From positions 1-64,000 of the forward strand of contig JAJFLE010000036.1 of NCBI GenBank assembly GCA_021772835.1: a DNA stretch of 64,000 nucleotides, written 5' to 3'. The notes below the pieces were generated by a model. That model did no database searches and had not been told where the DNA came from. It saw nothing but the letters and a program-made list of their open reading frames with translations. Both the position numbers and the translations under genes were made by a program. Positions 28,235 to 39,808 of the stretch are shown piece after piece (the stretch's first letter is position 1; every line of letters starts with the position of its first letter). The DNA is from Mariprofundus sp. GTDB lineage: Bacteria; Pseudomonadota; Zetaproteobacteria; Mariprofundales; Mariprofundaceae.

Positions 28235-28914
28235 CAGCGATACTGCCTGTTGGCTCGCACCAGATCAGTCGGCCTGCCGATATCAAACCAGTCGCCGCGG
28301 TGCAGTAGTCCGCGACACATCCCCTTTCCGACCAGCTCCCGTATCGGCTGCACCAAAGAAAACACCGCGCCCTGCGGATAACTATCGAACACCCGCGCAT
28401 CCCAGACCGAGATACCGGAAAAGGTGAAACACTGTTCACCTTCATTTGCCACCAGGGCACCGTTCAGAGCAAAATCACCTTCAGGGTGATGTTTCGGATT
28501 AACTACGAGTCCAATCGCAACACCACCGTCTGGAAGCAGAGCACTCAAACGATCCACATCAAAATCAGTCAACACATCGGCATTGTAAACCGCAACCGGG
28601 CCATCACCCGGAAGAAATTTCAATGCCTGTTTTACTCCACCACCGGAATCAAGCAGTTCAGATTCATAACTGATAGTGATGCTGCAACCGAATCGGGAAC
28701 CATTAGCCAGATAGTGAGCAAGAGCTTCTGCATGATGATGTGCGTTTACCACAATGTCGCGAATCCCCTGAGCAACAAGAGAACGGATCACATGGGTTAT
28801 AACCGGCTCGCCAGCTACCATCATCAAGGCCTTGGGGCGGTGGTTGGTCAACCATTTCAGCCGAGTCCCCAGCCCTGCAGCCAGGATGACGGCTCTCTCC
28901 ACACGTTGAATCAT
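28234..28914 (-). CDS. sugar-phosphate nucleotidyltransferase (MurU-like)
   Basis: [42 protein letters not shown]. Confidence 0.88.
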   Translation of the reverse strand: MIQRVERAVILAAGLGTRLKWLTNHRPKALMMVAGEPVITHVIRSLVAQGIRDIVVNAHHHAEALAHYLANGSRFGCSITISYESELLDSGGGVKQALKFLPGDGPVAVYNADVLTDFDVDRLSALLPDGGVAIGLVVNPKHHPEGDFALNGALVANEGEQCFTFSGISVWDARVFDSYPQGAVFSLVQPIRELVGKGMCRGLLHRGDWFDIGRPTDLVRANRQYR

Positions 28915-29834
28915 TATGCCGCCAGTTTTTCGATGAGTTCGGGCATCATTTCATAAGCCGCCTGCCTGCCCCGGTCAATTTCCTGTTCAGGGTTTGTAAA
29001 ATCATTCCACTGGGTAAAAGCAACCAGTGGCTCAATCACCACATCTGCATAATGTCGACTGTTCTTGCGCAGGTGGTAAGATTTCACCTGTGTGCACCAG
29101 TCCAGCATGCCATAAACATTACTCGGCTCAACATCTCGGCTCGGCCTTGAACCAACGTTTACACTCACCACCAGTTGATTGGGGCGCGCTACCATCTGCG
29201 CCTCAAGAACAGGCAAATCTGAAGCCACACCACCGTCAACATACTTCAACCCGCCAACAAGAACCGGATCGAAAATGCCGGGTATGGCCATGCTCGCTGC
29301 AATCGCACAGGGCAGATTCACATGTGAATCGGCTGAAAACAGATGACAATCGCCACTGGGGAATTCTACAGCCGTGATATACAGTGGGATTTCAGCATCA
29401 CTAAACGATTCTCCACCACAAAATGAGTAAGCAATATCAATCAGCGCATCGGTGTCGGCCATGGCACGATCAGTTGCCGCACGGGTGTACATCATGGTCT
29501 GTTTGGCGGCAGAGGCCAGTCTATCCATCCAGTCTGACTGCTCATTTGCTTGGCCTTCCAGTTGTGGCAGTGACAGTTTGGAGAAGGACTCATGTTTCAT
29601 AATGTCCATGGCTCGACTGATCACCTGCTTTGCATCCGGATTCATCGCATACATTGCACCGAACAACGCTCCAATGCTGCAGCCGACAATCGCATCGGGT
29701 TTAAGTTCATGCTCCTCAAGCACTTCGAGCACACCGAGATGTGCAAGTCCCCGACCGCCACCGCCTCCAAGGGCGAGCACAAAACCGTTTTTCTTTTGCT
29801 GGCGAGAAGAAAATATTCGATCAAGCAGTGTCAT
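28914..29834 (-). CDS. patatin-like phospholipase family protein (RssA-like)
   Basis: LALGGGGGRGLAHLGVLEVLEEH, GCSIGAL (GXSXG), YVDGGVASDLPV. Confidence 0.92.
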   Translation of the reverse strand: MTLLDRIFSSRQQKKNGFVLALGGGGGRGLAHLGVLEVLEEHELKPDAIVGCSIGALFGAMYAMNPDAKQVISRAMDIMKHESFSKLSLPQLEGQANEQSDWMDRLASAAKQTMMYTRAATDRAMADTDALIDIAYSFCGGESFSDAEIPLYITAVEFPSGDCHLFSADSHVNLPCAIAASMAIPGIFDPVLVGGLKYVDGGVASDLPVLEAQMVARPNQLVVSVNVGSRPSRDVEPSNVYGMLDWCTQVKSYHLRKNSRHYADVVIEPLVAFTQWNDFTNPEQEIDRGRQAAYEMMPELIEKLAA

Positions 29835-29875
29835 AATGGACTACCTCTCCAGACCCATGGGTCGATTTTTCTTCA

Positions 29876-32458
29876 CTATCGCGGTGCAGAGCTACTACCA
29901 GCTCTGCTTGCTGGCAGTGCAGCCACATCGGATAGCTTATCACATAAAGCTTCAATCTGGGCAGTCGACAGTGGGCCGGAATCCTTACCGGCAATAAAGA
30001 ACACATCCACAGCACGCTCACCAAATGTAGAGACCGAAGCACCGTGCATAGCATAACCCTCCTTGGCAATAGCATCGGCCAATCTGGCCAACAGGCGCGG
30101 TTGATCGGCAGTGGATACCTCAATGGCTGTTTCACGGAACGTTGCCTTGGGCAGCTCACGCACGCGTACCGGCACATTGCGCATAAGCACATTGACCTTG
30201 AACGATTTGTCGATAAGCAGCTCAGGTAGTTGTTCTGCTGCCAGCATTTTTTCCACACGAAGTTGCAAGCGCTCAAGATCAGAACTGAGATTAAACGGAG
30301 TGCCGTCAGATCCCTGCAAATGGAACACATCCAGAACCCGGTCATCGGTAAGCGCGTAAGCCTGAGCGGCCAAAATACTGGCATGCCCTGATGTCAGCAT
30401 TGCAGCAAGTGCTGCAAACAGACCCGGGCGTGGATGTGCAATGACGTAAAACAGCGTTTCCGAGCGATCTTTATCCACCCAGAATTTCACTTCATTGCCA
30501 TCACTTTTCGCCAGCATCGGCACAATATCCATCATCTGGCGAGGAGGAAAATGCATCACACACTGCCGGGACATCAGAGCGAGCGCGCCACGCAGGGTGG
30601 CCTCATCACTCTTAAGCCCGGCAAGCACTGCCTGCACACGTGTCTGATACAGACGCTCGGAAGTTTCGCTGATGCTTTCGTCATTGAGGAAATACTGCTC
30701 GGTCAATCGATACAGCTCAGAAAGCAGTGAACCTTTCCAGTCATTCCATACATTGGGGCCAACAGCAGCAATATCGGCCACGGTTAGCAGCAACAGGTAT
30801 TGTAAGCGTTGCTGACTACCTACACGTTCAGCAAAAGCCCGGATCACTTCCGGGTCAGAAAGGTCAAAACGCTGGCTTTTTACCGCCATCAACAGATGTT
30901 CTTTTACCAGCCATGAAACCAGATCTGTAGCATCCTCATCAAGTCCGATACGCTGGCAAAAGTCGCGCGCCATGACTGCGCCCACTTTGGAATGATTGCC
31001 GGGCAGGCCCTTGGCAATATCATGGAAAATAAGAGCAATATATAACAGATCGGGTCGATTTAACTTATGGCATACCTCATGCGCAAGAGGCAGGCGAATC
31101 AAGCGATCCCAATGCCAGAAGTTGCGTGCTTCACCGACTGCCCGAATCGTATGTTCGTCAACAGTAAATGCATGATATTGATTGAATTGACCAAGCCCCA
31201 CAACATCTCTGAACTCCGGAATAAAACGGCCCAGGACACCGGTATTATTCATCTCTTTCAAGGCCCAATGTACGTTGCGTTTACTGCGCAAAATTTGTAA
31301 AAAAGTGCGTTTTGCCACCGGGTCTGCGCGAAAAGCATCATCAATCAACAGCACATCTGCACGAATCTGACGTAATGCGTAACTGGAAAGATGGCGCTGC
31401 CCCTTCTGTGCCTCAAGAAAAATACGTAGCAGACGCAGGGGGTCTTCTTTAAAGACCTCTTCACCTTCGATACCCAGACGTTTTCCTTCAAGCGTAAAGC
31501 CATCACCTATACTGCGTTCAAAGGCAAACCACTTGGGATTCAACTGCTCTTGGAAATGCATAAACAGCATACTTGAAACACGTGCAATACGACCAACATG
31601 ACGAAAATAATCTTTCATGAATGCATCAACGGCAGGGCGATGTGAAACCGCCTGATAACCCATTTTCTCAGCCAGAATCGGCTGCTGCTCATATCCCAGA
31701 CGATCGGAGGCCCGATTCACTTCCAGATGCAATCCGGCACGACAGCGCCAGAGAAAATCCTGTGCACTTAACAGGTTATCACGTTCTTTTTCGGAAATCG
31801 CACCGGCAGCAACCAGACCATCAATATCATCGCTGCCATACCAGGCTTTGGCCATCCAGAAGACCGCCTGCACATCACGCAAACCACCCTTACCCTCTTT
31901 GATATCCGGCTCCATCCAGAACGCGGTACCATCAGTGCGGCCATGACGTGTTTCCACTTCCAATAACTTGGCTTCTACAAATGCCTTACGCTGTTTTTTG
32001 AAAAACCTTTCAAGTTTAATCTGCAATTGAGCATAGAGATCACCTGAGCCAAACAGCAGCCGCGATTCGGTTGCCGCAGTAGCGCTGGACCAGTCTTCAT
32101 TCACGTGTTCGAGCGTTTCATCGACCGAGCGCACGGCATGTCCGATTTTTGCCCCCATATCCCACAGGGCAAGCAAAAAGGCCTGAAGCTCCGCCTCTAC
32201 TTCTGATGGGCAGTTTTCCGGCACAAGAAACCATACATCCCAATCAGAATGTGGTGACAGTTCACCACGGCCAGAGCCGCCAACGGTGACCAGATCCACA
32301 CATTTGACCGCAGTAGGTGCCTTCTCCTGCCAAAGGTCGATAAGCAGTTCATTGACCTGCTGCCACATCATCCTGCTTAGTTCAGACCCGCTTTTTCCTG
32401 CCGCAAATGCGTCTGCAACCTGGGCATAGATGTTTTGTAACCGCTGCTTGTTGTTCAT
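29876..32458 (-). CDS. glnD: [protein-PII] uridylyltransferase / uridylyl-removing enzyme
   Basis: VGGSGRGELSPHSDWDVWFL nucleotidyltransferase motif; HD domain (IFHDIAKG); C-terminal ACT repeats. Confidence 0.95.
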   Translation of the reverse strand: MNNKQRLQNIYAQVADAFAAGKSGSELSRMMWQQVNELLIDLWQEKAPTAVKCVDLVTVGGSGRGELSPHSDWDVWFLVPENCPSEVEAELQAFLLALWDMGAKIGHAVRSVDETLEHVNEDWSSATAATESRLLFGSGDLYAQLQIKLERFFKKQRKAFVEAKLLEVETRHGRTDGTAFWMEPDIKEGKGGLRDVQAVFWMAKAWYGSDDIDGLVAAGAISEKERDNLLSAQDFLWRCRAGLHLEVNRASDRLGYEQQPILAEKMGYQAVSHRPAVDAFMKDYFRHVGRIARVSSMLFMHFQEQLNPKWFAFERSIGDGFTLEGKRLGIEGEEVFKEDPLRLLRIFLEAQKGQRHLSSYALRQIRADVLLIDDAFRADPVAKRTFLQILRSKRNVHWALKEMNNTGVLGRFIPEFRDVVGLGQFNQYHAFTVDEHTIRAVGEARNFWHWDRLIRLPLAHEVCHKLNRPDLLYIALIFHDIAKGLPGNHSKVGAVMARDFCQRIGLDEDATDLVSWLVKEHLLMAVKSQRFDLSDPEVIRAFAERVGSQQRLQYLLLLTVADIAAVGPNVWNDWKGSLLSELYRLTEQYFLNDESISETSERLYQTRVQAVLAGLKSDEATLRGALALMSRQCVMHFPPRQMMDIVPMLAKSDGNEVKFWVDKDRSETLFYVIAHPRPGLFAALAAMLTSGHASILAAQAYALTDDRVLDVFHLQGSDGTPFNLSSDLERLQLRVEKMLAAEQLPELLIDKSFKVNVLMRNVPVRVRELPKATFRETAIEVSTADQPRLLARLADAIAKEGYAMHGASVSTFGERAVDVFFIAGKDSGPLSTAQIEALCDKLSDVAALPASRAGSSSAPR

Positions 32459-32461
32459 GTT

Positions 32462-32776
32462 TTATCGGCACTGATAAACGTTAAATACACGTTCACCATC
32501 CATGACCTTGCTCATTGGCACAATGCTATCTCCACCCATTTCCGCCGCACTGTTTCGACCCAGACGCTCCAACTCATCTGCCACCTGTTTTTCACTTCTG
32601 GAAACAAACAGCACCTTATCGATGAGGGATACAGTTGCTTTGCCCAGATGTTTACAGTTTTCAACATGAGACAGATTTACCACGCGCACATCTACCGCTT
32701 CCGGATCAACTTCAACCCAGGTGCATGCACTTAAACCTGCCAGCAGCAGCGAAAGCAAAATACGTTGTTTTTTCAT
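32462..32776 (-). CDS. DUF4156-like putative lipoprotein
   Basis: [24 protein letters not shown] lipobox-like signal. Confidence 0.65.
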   Translation of the reverse strand: MKKQRILLSLLLAGLSACTWVEVDPEAVDVRVVNLSHVENCKHLGKATVSLIDKVLFVSRSEKQVADELERLGRNSAAEMGGDSIVPMSKVMDGERVFNVYQCR

Positions 32777-35445
32777 TGTTCCACCTCACGTTTTAATGTA
32801 TCCAATAACGTCAGCGCATCAATCGGACGCAGATTCTCGATATCAATCGCTGCAAGCCTGTTTTCCACTAGCCTCAAACGTTCCAGATCCTTCTCCTGCT
32901 GCCGCTTCTCGGCAACCGCAAACAACCCCAGTTGAGGCTTACCTGTTTCAGCCGCCAATTCCGAACCGTGCTCTAACCTGAACAGATGCTCACGCGCACG
33001 TTTAATCACTTCTCTGGGCAATCCGGCAAGCTGGGCCACCGCGATGCCGTAAGACTGATCAGCAGCATCTTCAATCACCTGATGCATAAAAATCACCGAA
33101 CCGTTCCACTCCCGAACGGTTACTGAGGCATTAAAGGCGGAATCAAAATCATCCGGCAATTCAGTCAGCTCATGATAATGGGTCGCGAACAGAGTCATGA
33201 CATCTTTCGATTCAATCAGTCGCTCTGCCACCGACCAGGCAATAGCCAAGCCATCCCAGGTGCTGGTGCCGCGTCCGATTTCATCAACAATCACCAGCGA
33301 ACGTGCTTCCAGCTGATTCAAAATGGTAGCGGTTTCCATCATTTCCACCATAAATGTAGAGCGCCCGCTGGCCAGCTCATCGCCCGCCCCTATGCGGGTA
33401 AACAGACGTTTGGTCAGCGGGACACGAGCCTCATCAGCGGGTACAAAACAACCGGTATGTGCCAGCCAGACAATCCAGGCCACCTGCCGCATATAAGTGG
33501 ATTTTCCGCCCATATTCGGGCCAGTAAGCAACATAAATCGCCGGGATTTCAGATCCATATGGGTGTCGTTGGCCACAAAGGACTCATGACTGCCAAGATG
33601 GCGCTCCACCACGGGGTGACGACCACCGACCAGTTTCAGATTACGCCCCGAATGCACTTCCGGACGCACATAGCGATAGCTGCGAGCAAGATGTGAAAAG
33701 CAACTGATCACATCGAGAGTAGCCACTGCTCTAGCGGCCTGCTGAATTGCTGATGCCTGCCTGCATATCTGCTGCCTGATCGCTTCGATCAGTCCGTCTT
33801 CGCGCGCAAGAGAGGCATCACGTGCACCCAGGATTTCAGATTCAAACTGATGCAACTCATCGGTAATAAAACGCTCCGCGTTGACCAGCGTCTGCTTACG
33901 CACGTAATCAGGCGGCGCATCCCTGGCCTGCACTTTGGAAATCTCGATAAAGTAACCGAATACCTTATTATATTTAACACGCAGGTTAGCCAGGCCTGTA
34001 CGCTCACGCTCACGTTTTTCATAATCGTTCAGCCAATCCCCGGCATCTTTGGCCAGACCACGCAGGCGATCAAGATCCGCATCAAAACCCGTGCGAATCA
34101 CACCGCCATCGCGGAACACCTGTGGCGGCATCTCTATCAAGGCGCGATCGAGTTCATCAGCCAGCGACTCAAGGCCCTGCATAGACTTCACCATGTCTGC
34201 AAATAGTCCGCTGCGATCACCAAGCAAAGCATACAACTCAGGCAGAGAAATCAGCGCTTCTGCCAGGCCGCGAAAGTCACGCGGGCTTGCACGATTAAGC
34301 ACAATACGGGTTAGCATGCGTTCCACATCGCGAACGCCGCCCAGTGCTTTTCGTAAAGTCATCAATGTATCGGAATCATCAATCAGACTCTGTACAGCAT
34401 TCTGGCGATCACTCAAACGTGCCAGATCCGTCAACGGTCGGTCAATCCACTCACGCAGCAGGCGCGCGCCCATCGGTGTATTCGTTTCATCCAGTACTTG
34501 GATTAAACCACCTTTGGGGTCGCCATTGAGCGAGCAATACAGTTCAAGATTACGACGCGAGCGCATATCAATGGACATGCCGTGCGACTGCTCCACAAAT
34601 ACGGGCAGTGAGAGGTGTTCCAACGCGCACTTTTGCGTTTGGGCCAGATAGACAAGCACTGCTCCCACTGCCGCGCTGGCCGCTTCATGTTTGTTCAGAT
34701 TCAGCGACTGCCAGTCGGTGACACCAAAATGCTGTTGCAACTGTTCTTTGGCAACGGAAGGTGAAAAGCTCCAGTCACCGGGACGACTCACCGGCACATC
34801 GATGGGCGATTCTTGCCCGGTGGCCAACAGCAACTCAGCCGGAGCTAACACTGCCAGCTGCTCATCGAGCATAGCCTGCCCACTTCCTTCCAGCAGGTGC
34901 CAGTGCCCACAGGAAAGGTCTACTGCCGCAAGTCCCCATTTTTCGCCCTGGAGACAACAGGCCAGCAGCGGAGCGGAGCGCGATTGATCCAGCAATGCCG
35001 CTTCAGTGATCGTGCCTGACGTCACCACACGTACAACATCGCGGCGAACAGGCCCTTTCGATCCGTCCGGTATTTCCATCTGTTCGCATACCGCCACCCG
35101 TTTTCCAGCGGCTACGAGACGGGCCAGATAACTTTCAGCCTGATGCCACGGCACACCACACATGGGAATATCATCACCACCGGCTTTGCCACGTTTGGTC
35201 AACGTGATATCGAGAATTTTTGACGCATCAATAGCGTCATCAAAAAACATCTCATAGAAATCGCCCATGCGATAAAATAACAGACAATCCGAATACTCGG
35301 ATTTGATTTTCAAATACTGTTGCATCATAGGGGTGTGGGCAGTCGCGCCCATATTCTTTGCCATGGGCGGTAATGTAACACGTGCGTTTGCGATGCTTAA
35401 GCCCACATGAAGAATTTTATCTGTCTGGGCATTTAACCCGGACAA
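32773..35445 (-). CDS. mutS: DNA mismatch repair protein MutS
   Basis: [57 protein letters not shown]. True start likely at MAKNMG or MMQQYL, downstream of the repeat at 35434. Confidence 0.97.
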   Translation of the reverse strand: MSGLNAQTDKILHVGLSIANARVTLPPMAKNMGATAHTPMMQQYLKIKSEYSDCLLFYRMGDFYEMFFDDAIDASKILDITLTKRGKAGGDDIPMCGVPWHQAESYLARLVAAGKRVAVCEQMEIPDGSKGPVRRDVVRVVTSGTITEAALLDQSRSAPLLACCLQGEKWGLAAVDLSCGHWHLLEGSGQAMLDEQLAVLAPAELLLATGQESPIDVPVSRPGDWSFSPSVAKEQLQQHFGVTDWQSLNLNKHEAASAAVGAVLVYLAQTQKCALEHLSLPVFVEQSHGMSIDMRSRRNLELYCSLNGDPKGGLIQVLDETNTPMGARLLREWIDRPLTDLARLSDRQNAVQSLIDDSDTLMTLRKALGGVRDVERMLTRIVLNRASPRDFRGLAEALISLPELYALLGDRSGLFADMVKSMQGLESLADELDRALIEMPPQVFRDGGVIRTGFDADLDRLRGLAKDAGDWLNDYEKRERERTGLANLRVKYNKVFGYFIEISKVQARDAPPDYVRKQTLVNAERFITDELHQFESEILGARDASLAREDGLIEAIRQQICRQASAIQQAARAVATLDVISCFSHLARSYRYVRPEVHSGRNLKLVGGRHPVVERHLGSHESFVANDTHMDLKSRRFMLLTGPNMGGKSTYMRQVAWIVWLAHTGCFVPADEARVPLTKRLFTRIGAGDELASGRSTFMVEMMETATILNQLEARSLVIVDEIGRGTSTWDGLAIAWSVAERLIESKDVMTLFATHYHELTELPDDFDSAFNASVTVREWNGSVIFMHQVIEDAADQSYGIAVAQLAGLPREVIKRAREHLFRLEHGSELAAETGKPQLGLFAVAEKRQQEKDLERLRLVENRLAAIDIENLRPIDALTLLDTLKREVEQ

Positions 35446-35662
35446 TTCATGAATCGTTGTGATGAATTGCCAGGGTGGTAATTGATCAGTTCACAAAGGC
35501 AAAGACGTGACAGAAAGGCTGAATGCCGTTTGCACGGTCAAAGCCGTCCATGATCTGCTCGGAAACGTTGAACAGATCAGCGTTTCCCTAAAGCAATGAG
35601 AGGAAAAGCTTAAACCCGGGAAATATGCTTCAGGGAGGGGAAATGCATATTAACCCGGGTCG
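35434..35662. mobile_element. Possible degenerate insertion-element remnant upstream of mutS
   Basis: TAACCCGGACAATTCATGAATCGTTGTGATGA resembles the left end of the 24953 element; right side contains AACCCGGGAAATATGC...ATGCATATTAACCCGGGT. Confidence 0.4.
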
Positions 35663-35797
35663 ATTCACTGAGCTTTTTGCTTCTTTATTATCTATCGGTA
35701 GTGATGATCCATACTTTAGGCATAGGCGTGACAAAAAGGCTGATTGACTTCCCCCCTCATCAATCCAGAGTTTTGCCATCACAAATTAGGAAGGCCC

Positions 35798-36274
35798 ATG
35801 ACCAGAACCACGCAACAAATCATCCTGTTTACGCTATTGTTGGCAGCAGACCAGATCAGCAAGTGGTGGATCCAGCAACCCGACTTCCATTCTTTTGTCG
35901 TTATTGATGGATATTTCAACATCGTGCGCGCTTATAACTATGGTGTGGCATTCGCAATGTTTGCCGACCTGCCCAATGCATGGCGTCTGTATCTGCTGTT
36001 AGGCGTTACCATCGGCATTACTGTAGCTGTTATTTTCTGGTGGTTACAGGAGAGAAAGCGCTCAGGCCTGACCTCGTGGTTGCTGGTGCTGATTCTGGCC
36101 GGTGCCGCAGGCAATATCTGGGATCGTGCACAACTTGGTTATGTGGTCGATTTTATCGACTGGTATGTACGCATAGGTTCAACCGCATACCACTGGCCAG
36201 CCTTCAATGTGGCCGATGCCTGCATCTCTACTGCTGTCGTACTGCTCCTTTTTACCAGTTTCAGGAAAAACTAA
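35798..36274 (+). CDS. lspA: lipoprotein signal peptidase (signal peptidase II)
   Basis: LLLAADQISKWWIQQ, NYGVAFAMFA, GAAGNIWDRAQLGYVVDFID, FNVADACIS. Confidence 0.95.
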   Translation: MTRTTQQIILFTLLLAADQISKWWIQQPDFHSFVVIDGYFNIVRAYNYGVAFAMFADLPNAWRLYLLLGVTIGITVAVIFWWLQERKRSGLTSWLLVLILAGAAGNIWDRAQLGYVVDFIDWYVRIGSTAYHWPAFNVADACISTAVVLLLFTSFRKN

Positions 36275-36283
36275 CATCCAATA

Positions 36284-37167
36284 TGGGTGAAAAATCTTGG
36301 GTGCTGTTCGCGCTGGTCTCTGCCGCCAGCTTCGCCGCCATGGCTGCCTGTATCAGGATTTTATCGGAATATCTGCCACAATCTGAGGTGGTTTTTTTCA
36401 GGAATTTCCTTGCTCTGCTTCTGCTGCTGCCGCTGATGTACCGACAAAACGTCTCGTTAAAAACAGAAGTATTCGGTCTGCACCTGTTTCGTGCCATGAT
36501 CGGCCTGTCGGCCATGTATCTCTACTTTTACGCCTTGTTCAATCTACCGCTGGCTGATGCACTACTGCTCAACTACACCTCACCTCTGTTTATCGCCCTG
36601 TTTGCCACAGTCTGGCTGGGAGAATCATGGACAAAACAGCGGCGCTGGGCAGGTCTCCTCGGCCTGGCCGGTGTGGCACTGCTATTTCACCCCTCTTCCA
36701 ACATGGCTTCAATCGCGGGGCTCACAGGCCTTATTTCCGGAGCCTTGGCAGGACTTGCACTAACCACAGTAAAAAAACTATCCGACACAGAACCGGGTAT
36801 TCGCATCGTTATCTGGTTTGCCATACTGGCAAGCCTGATCTCCTTTGTTCCTATGTTGTTCGAATTCCGTTTGCCCGATGCGAGTCAATGGAGCTGGCTG
36901 ATCGTCATGGGCATCTTCGGCAATATCGGTCACCTGTCTTTAACCCGAGCCTATAAACTGGCCCCCGCCTCACAAGTCTCACCACTGGGATACTCCGGCC
37001 TGGTCTTTGCCGGCCTGCTAGGCTATCTGTTATGGAATGAACTACCCGACCTGCTCGGACTGATTGGTACTTCGGCCATCGTTATCGCAGGCATTCTGGT
37101 CGCCCGCGAGCGTAGCGAACCCATGCCGGAGCCGCCCGGATCCGTCCCGGCCATTGATAAAAAGTAG
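36284..37167 (+). CDS. EamA/DMT superfamily transporter
   Basis: Multiple TM segments; FRAMIGLSAMYLYFYALFNLPLADALLLNYTSPLFIALFA. Confidence 0.88.
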
Positions 37168-37220
37168 CATCGTTAACAGCTCCACGGCTACAAAACCGTT
37201 ATTTTCTCACAACCAGAAGC

Positions 37221-39713
37221 TTACTCTTCCGGGTCGTCTGATTCCGGTCCTGCTACCGGCTTGGGTTTTTCTTCCGGCTTGCGCGTCGACTTCGCTTTTT
37301 TGGGTGCCTGCATGCGGATGCCGAACATCAACTTGGCCACATCCTTGAAATGTTTGGCGTAGTGTATGGTTAAACCTTCGCACACACTGTCAGGCAACTC
37401 ATCTACATCCACTTCATTCGCTGCAGGCAGGATCACTTCGGAAACACCAAGGCGTTTGGCTGCAAGCAGCTTTTCACGCTCACCGCCGATGGCCAGCACA
37501 TCACCGACCAGAGTCATTTCACCGGTCATCGCGATCCGGGCAGGTGCTTTGCCTAATGCCAGAGAGAGCAGAGCTGTGGCAATGGCAATACCCGCTGACG
37601 GGCCATCTTTTGGCACTGCCCCTTCCGGCAGGTGCAGATGAATAAATGCCTTATCGAAGAAATCGGCAGGTGCCCCAAAACGAGCCAGATTGGCCGTGAT
37701 GTAGGAATAAGCAATTTCGGTTGACTCCTGCATCACTTTGCCCAGCTGTCCTGTCACCTTCAAACCACGTCTATCATGGTGCGCTACAGTGACTTCCAGT
37801 GTCAGTGTCACACCACCCATGGCTGTCCAGGCCAGACCTGTGGACAAACCCACATCCTGCTTGATCGCCGATTCACGGAAACGTGGTTTGCCTATGTATT
37901 CAGCCAGATCGGAAACACCAATACGCACAGGTACGGTTTCACTGCCTTCGGCAATCTTGCGAGCCACTTTGCGCAGGATTTTTTTCATCAGCCCTTCCAG
38001 TCTGCGCACTCCCGGCTCACGAGCGTAATCTTCCACCAGATGCTTGATCACGGATGACGTGATGCTGACTTCCGAGCGCGTTATCGCATGCTCTTCAAGT
38101 TGGATTGGCCAGAGATGTTTGCGGCCAATTTCAATTTTTTCGCTCGTCATGTAACCGGGCAGGCGAATGATCTCGGCACGATCAAGCAAAGGTCGCGGCA
38201 CTGTATCAAGCTGGTTGGCCGTAAGCAGGAACAGAACCTGTGAAAGATCAAAACGCACATCCAGATAATGATCCATGAAATCGGAGTTCTGTTCCGGATC
38301 GAGCACTTCAAGCAGTGCAGAAGCCGGGTCGCCGCGGAAGTCGGAACCTATTTTATCCACCTCATCAATCATGATGACCGGATTGGCTACTTCCAAACGT
38401 TTAAGCGCCTGTACGATTTTACCCGGCATAGCACCGATATAGGTACGGCGATGACCTTTAATCTCAGCTTCGTCACGCATGCCACCTACCGAGAAGCGAT
38501 AAAATGGCCGCCCCACGGCATCGGCAATGGCTTTGCCCAGGGATGTTTTGCCCACTCCCGGCGGGCCTACAAACAGGATGATGGAGCCGCCAACGGCCTT
38601 CTTGCGCGCGCCTACTGCGATAAACTCGAGGATGCGATCCTTAACATCCTCAAGCCCCGAATGATGTTTATTCAAGGCTTTCGATGCTGTTTTCAGGTTA
38701 TAACGCTCGCGGCAGGTTTTTCCCCAGGGCAAACAGGTCAGCCAGTCCAGATAGCTGCGCGTGACACTGTATTCGGGAGATGCCGTTTCCAGCATGGCTA
38801 GCTTATCAAGCTCCTCTTCAAAAGCCTTGCCAGCTTCCTTGCTGAATTTCAGCTTTTCTGCCTTTTTCTGAAACTCCTCAATCTCTTTTTCACGCGGATC
38901 TTCATTCATACCCAGCTCGCGCTGAATCTCCTGCAACTGCTCATGCAGGAAGAAACGACGCTGCTGATCCGACACCTTCTCTTCAATATTGTCGCGAATC
39001 TTGCGCTGTACTTTGCTCACATTGAGTTCACGATTGAGCAGCGTAACAACCTTCTTCAATCGTTCATAAATCGGAAAAGTCTCAAGAATATCCTGCAAGT
39101 CTTCACGATTGGCAGTGGTCAGACTGGCGGCAAAATCTGCCAATCGATACGGCTCATTCACATCAAAGCGGGAAGCAAACAAACGCAACTCCTCTTCATA
39201 CAGCGGGTTGTGTTTGAGCAGCTCCTTGATCGTATTGATCACCGCGACGGTATAAGCGCGCAGATCAATATTATCCTCATATGCCGTTTCTTCACGGTAA
39301 TGTGCTTTAACCCGAATCGGATTCTCACTGGTGAGGAAACCTTCAATACGGAAGCGCTGCAGACACTCCACAACCAGATGCAAACCGTGCCCTTCGATTT
39401 CCACCGCTTTGGCAATCCGGGCAACGACGCCCACTTCATATAAATTTTCCGGTGCATAAGCTTCATTCTCATCACGCACCAGCACCAGCCCGATATGCTG
39501 CTCGTGACCTGCGGCCAGATCACGTACGACCTTGCCCATCTCGTCGCCTTCATAAACCAGCGGCACAACAAGCCCCGGAAATAATGGTCGGTTGGACAGA
39601 GGTAAAACAGTCAACTGCTGTGGTAACTTCTCATCCGAGCGCACCAGTTGCGCTGATTTACTGTGGTCAGTCTCATCGACAATTTCGGGGTCGTGTACAG
39701 GTTCTGAATTCAT
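37221..39713 (-). CDS. lon: ATP-dependent protease La
   Basis: LFVGPPGVGKTSLGKAIADA, VGGMRDEAEIKGHRRTYIGAMPG, EGAVPKDGPSAGIA. Confidence 0.97.
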   Translation of the reverse strand: MNSEPVHDPEIVDETDHSKSAQLVRSDEKLPQQLTVLPLSNRPLFPGLVVPLVYEGDEMGKVVRDLAAGHEQHIGLVLVRDENEAYAPENLYEVGVVARIAKAVEIEGHGLHLVVECLQRFRIEGFLTSENPIRVKAHYREETAYEDNIDLRAYTVAVINTIKELLKHNPLYEEELRLFASRFDVNEPYRLADFAASLTTANREDLQDILETFPIYERLKKVVTLLNRELNVSKVQRKIRDNIEEKVSDQQRRFFLHEQLQEIQRELGMNEDPREKEIEEFQKKAEKLKFSKEAGKAFEEELDKLAMLETASPEYSVTRSYLDWLTCLPWGKTCRERYNLKTASKALNKHHSGLEDVKDRILEFIAVGARKKAVGGSIILFVGPPGVGKTSLGKAIADAVGRPFYRFSVGGMRDEAEIKGHRRTYIGAMPGKIVQALKRLEVANPVIMIDEVDKIGSDFRGDPASALLEVLDPEQNSDFMDHYLDVRFDLSQVLFLLTANQLDTVPRPLLDRAEIIRLPGYMTSEKIEIGRKHLWPIQLEEHAITRSEVSITSSVIKHLVEDYAREPGVRRLEGLMKKILRKVARKIAEGSETVPVRIGVSDLAEYIGKPRFRESAIKQDVGLSTGLAWTAMGGVTLTLEVTVAHHDRRGLKVTGQLGKVMQESTEIAYSYITANLARFGAPADFFDKAFIHLHLPEGAVPKDGPSAGIAIATALLSLALGKAPARIAMTGEMTLVGDVLAIGGEREKLLAAKRLGVSEVILPAANEVDVDELPDSVCEGLTIHYAKHFKDVAKLMFGIRMQAPKKAKSTRKPEEKPKPVAGPESDDPEE

Positions 39714-39808
39714 AACTTCTTTTTAAGGTAAAGTTCATACGATTTCAAGACTTGAATTTGCACACTGGCAGCCCCACACTACTAATCCATCACTAAAGGA
39801 GTTTTATA

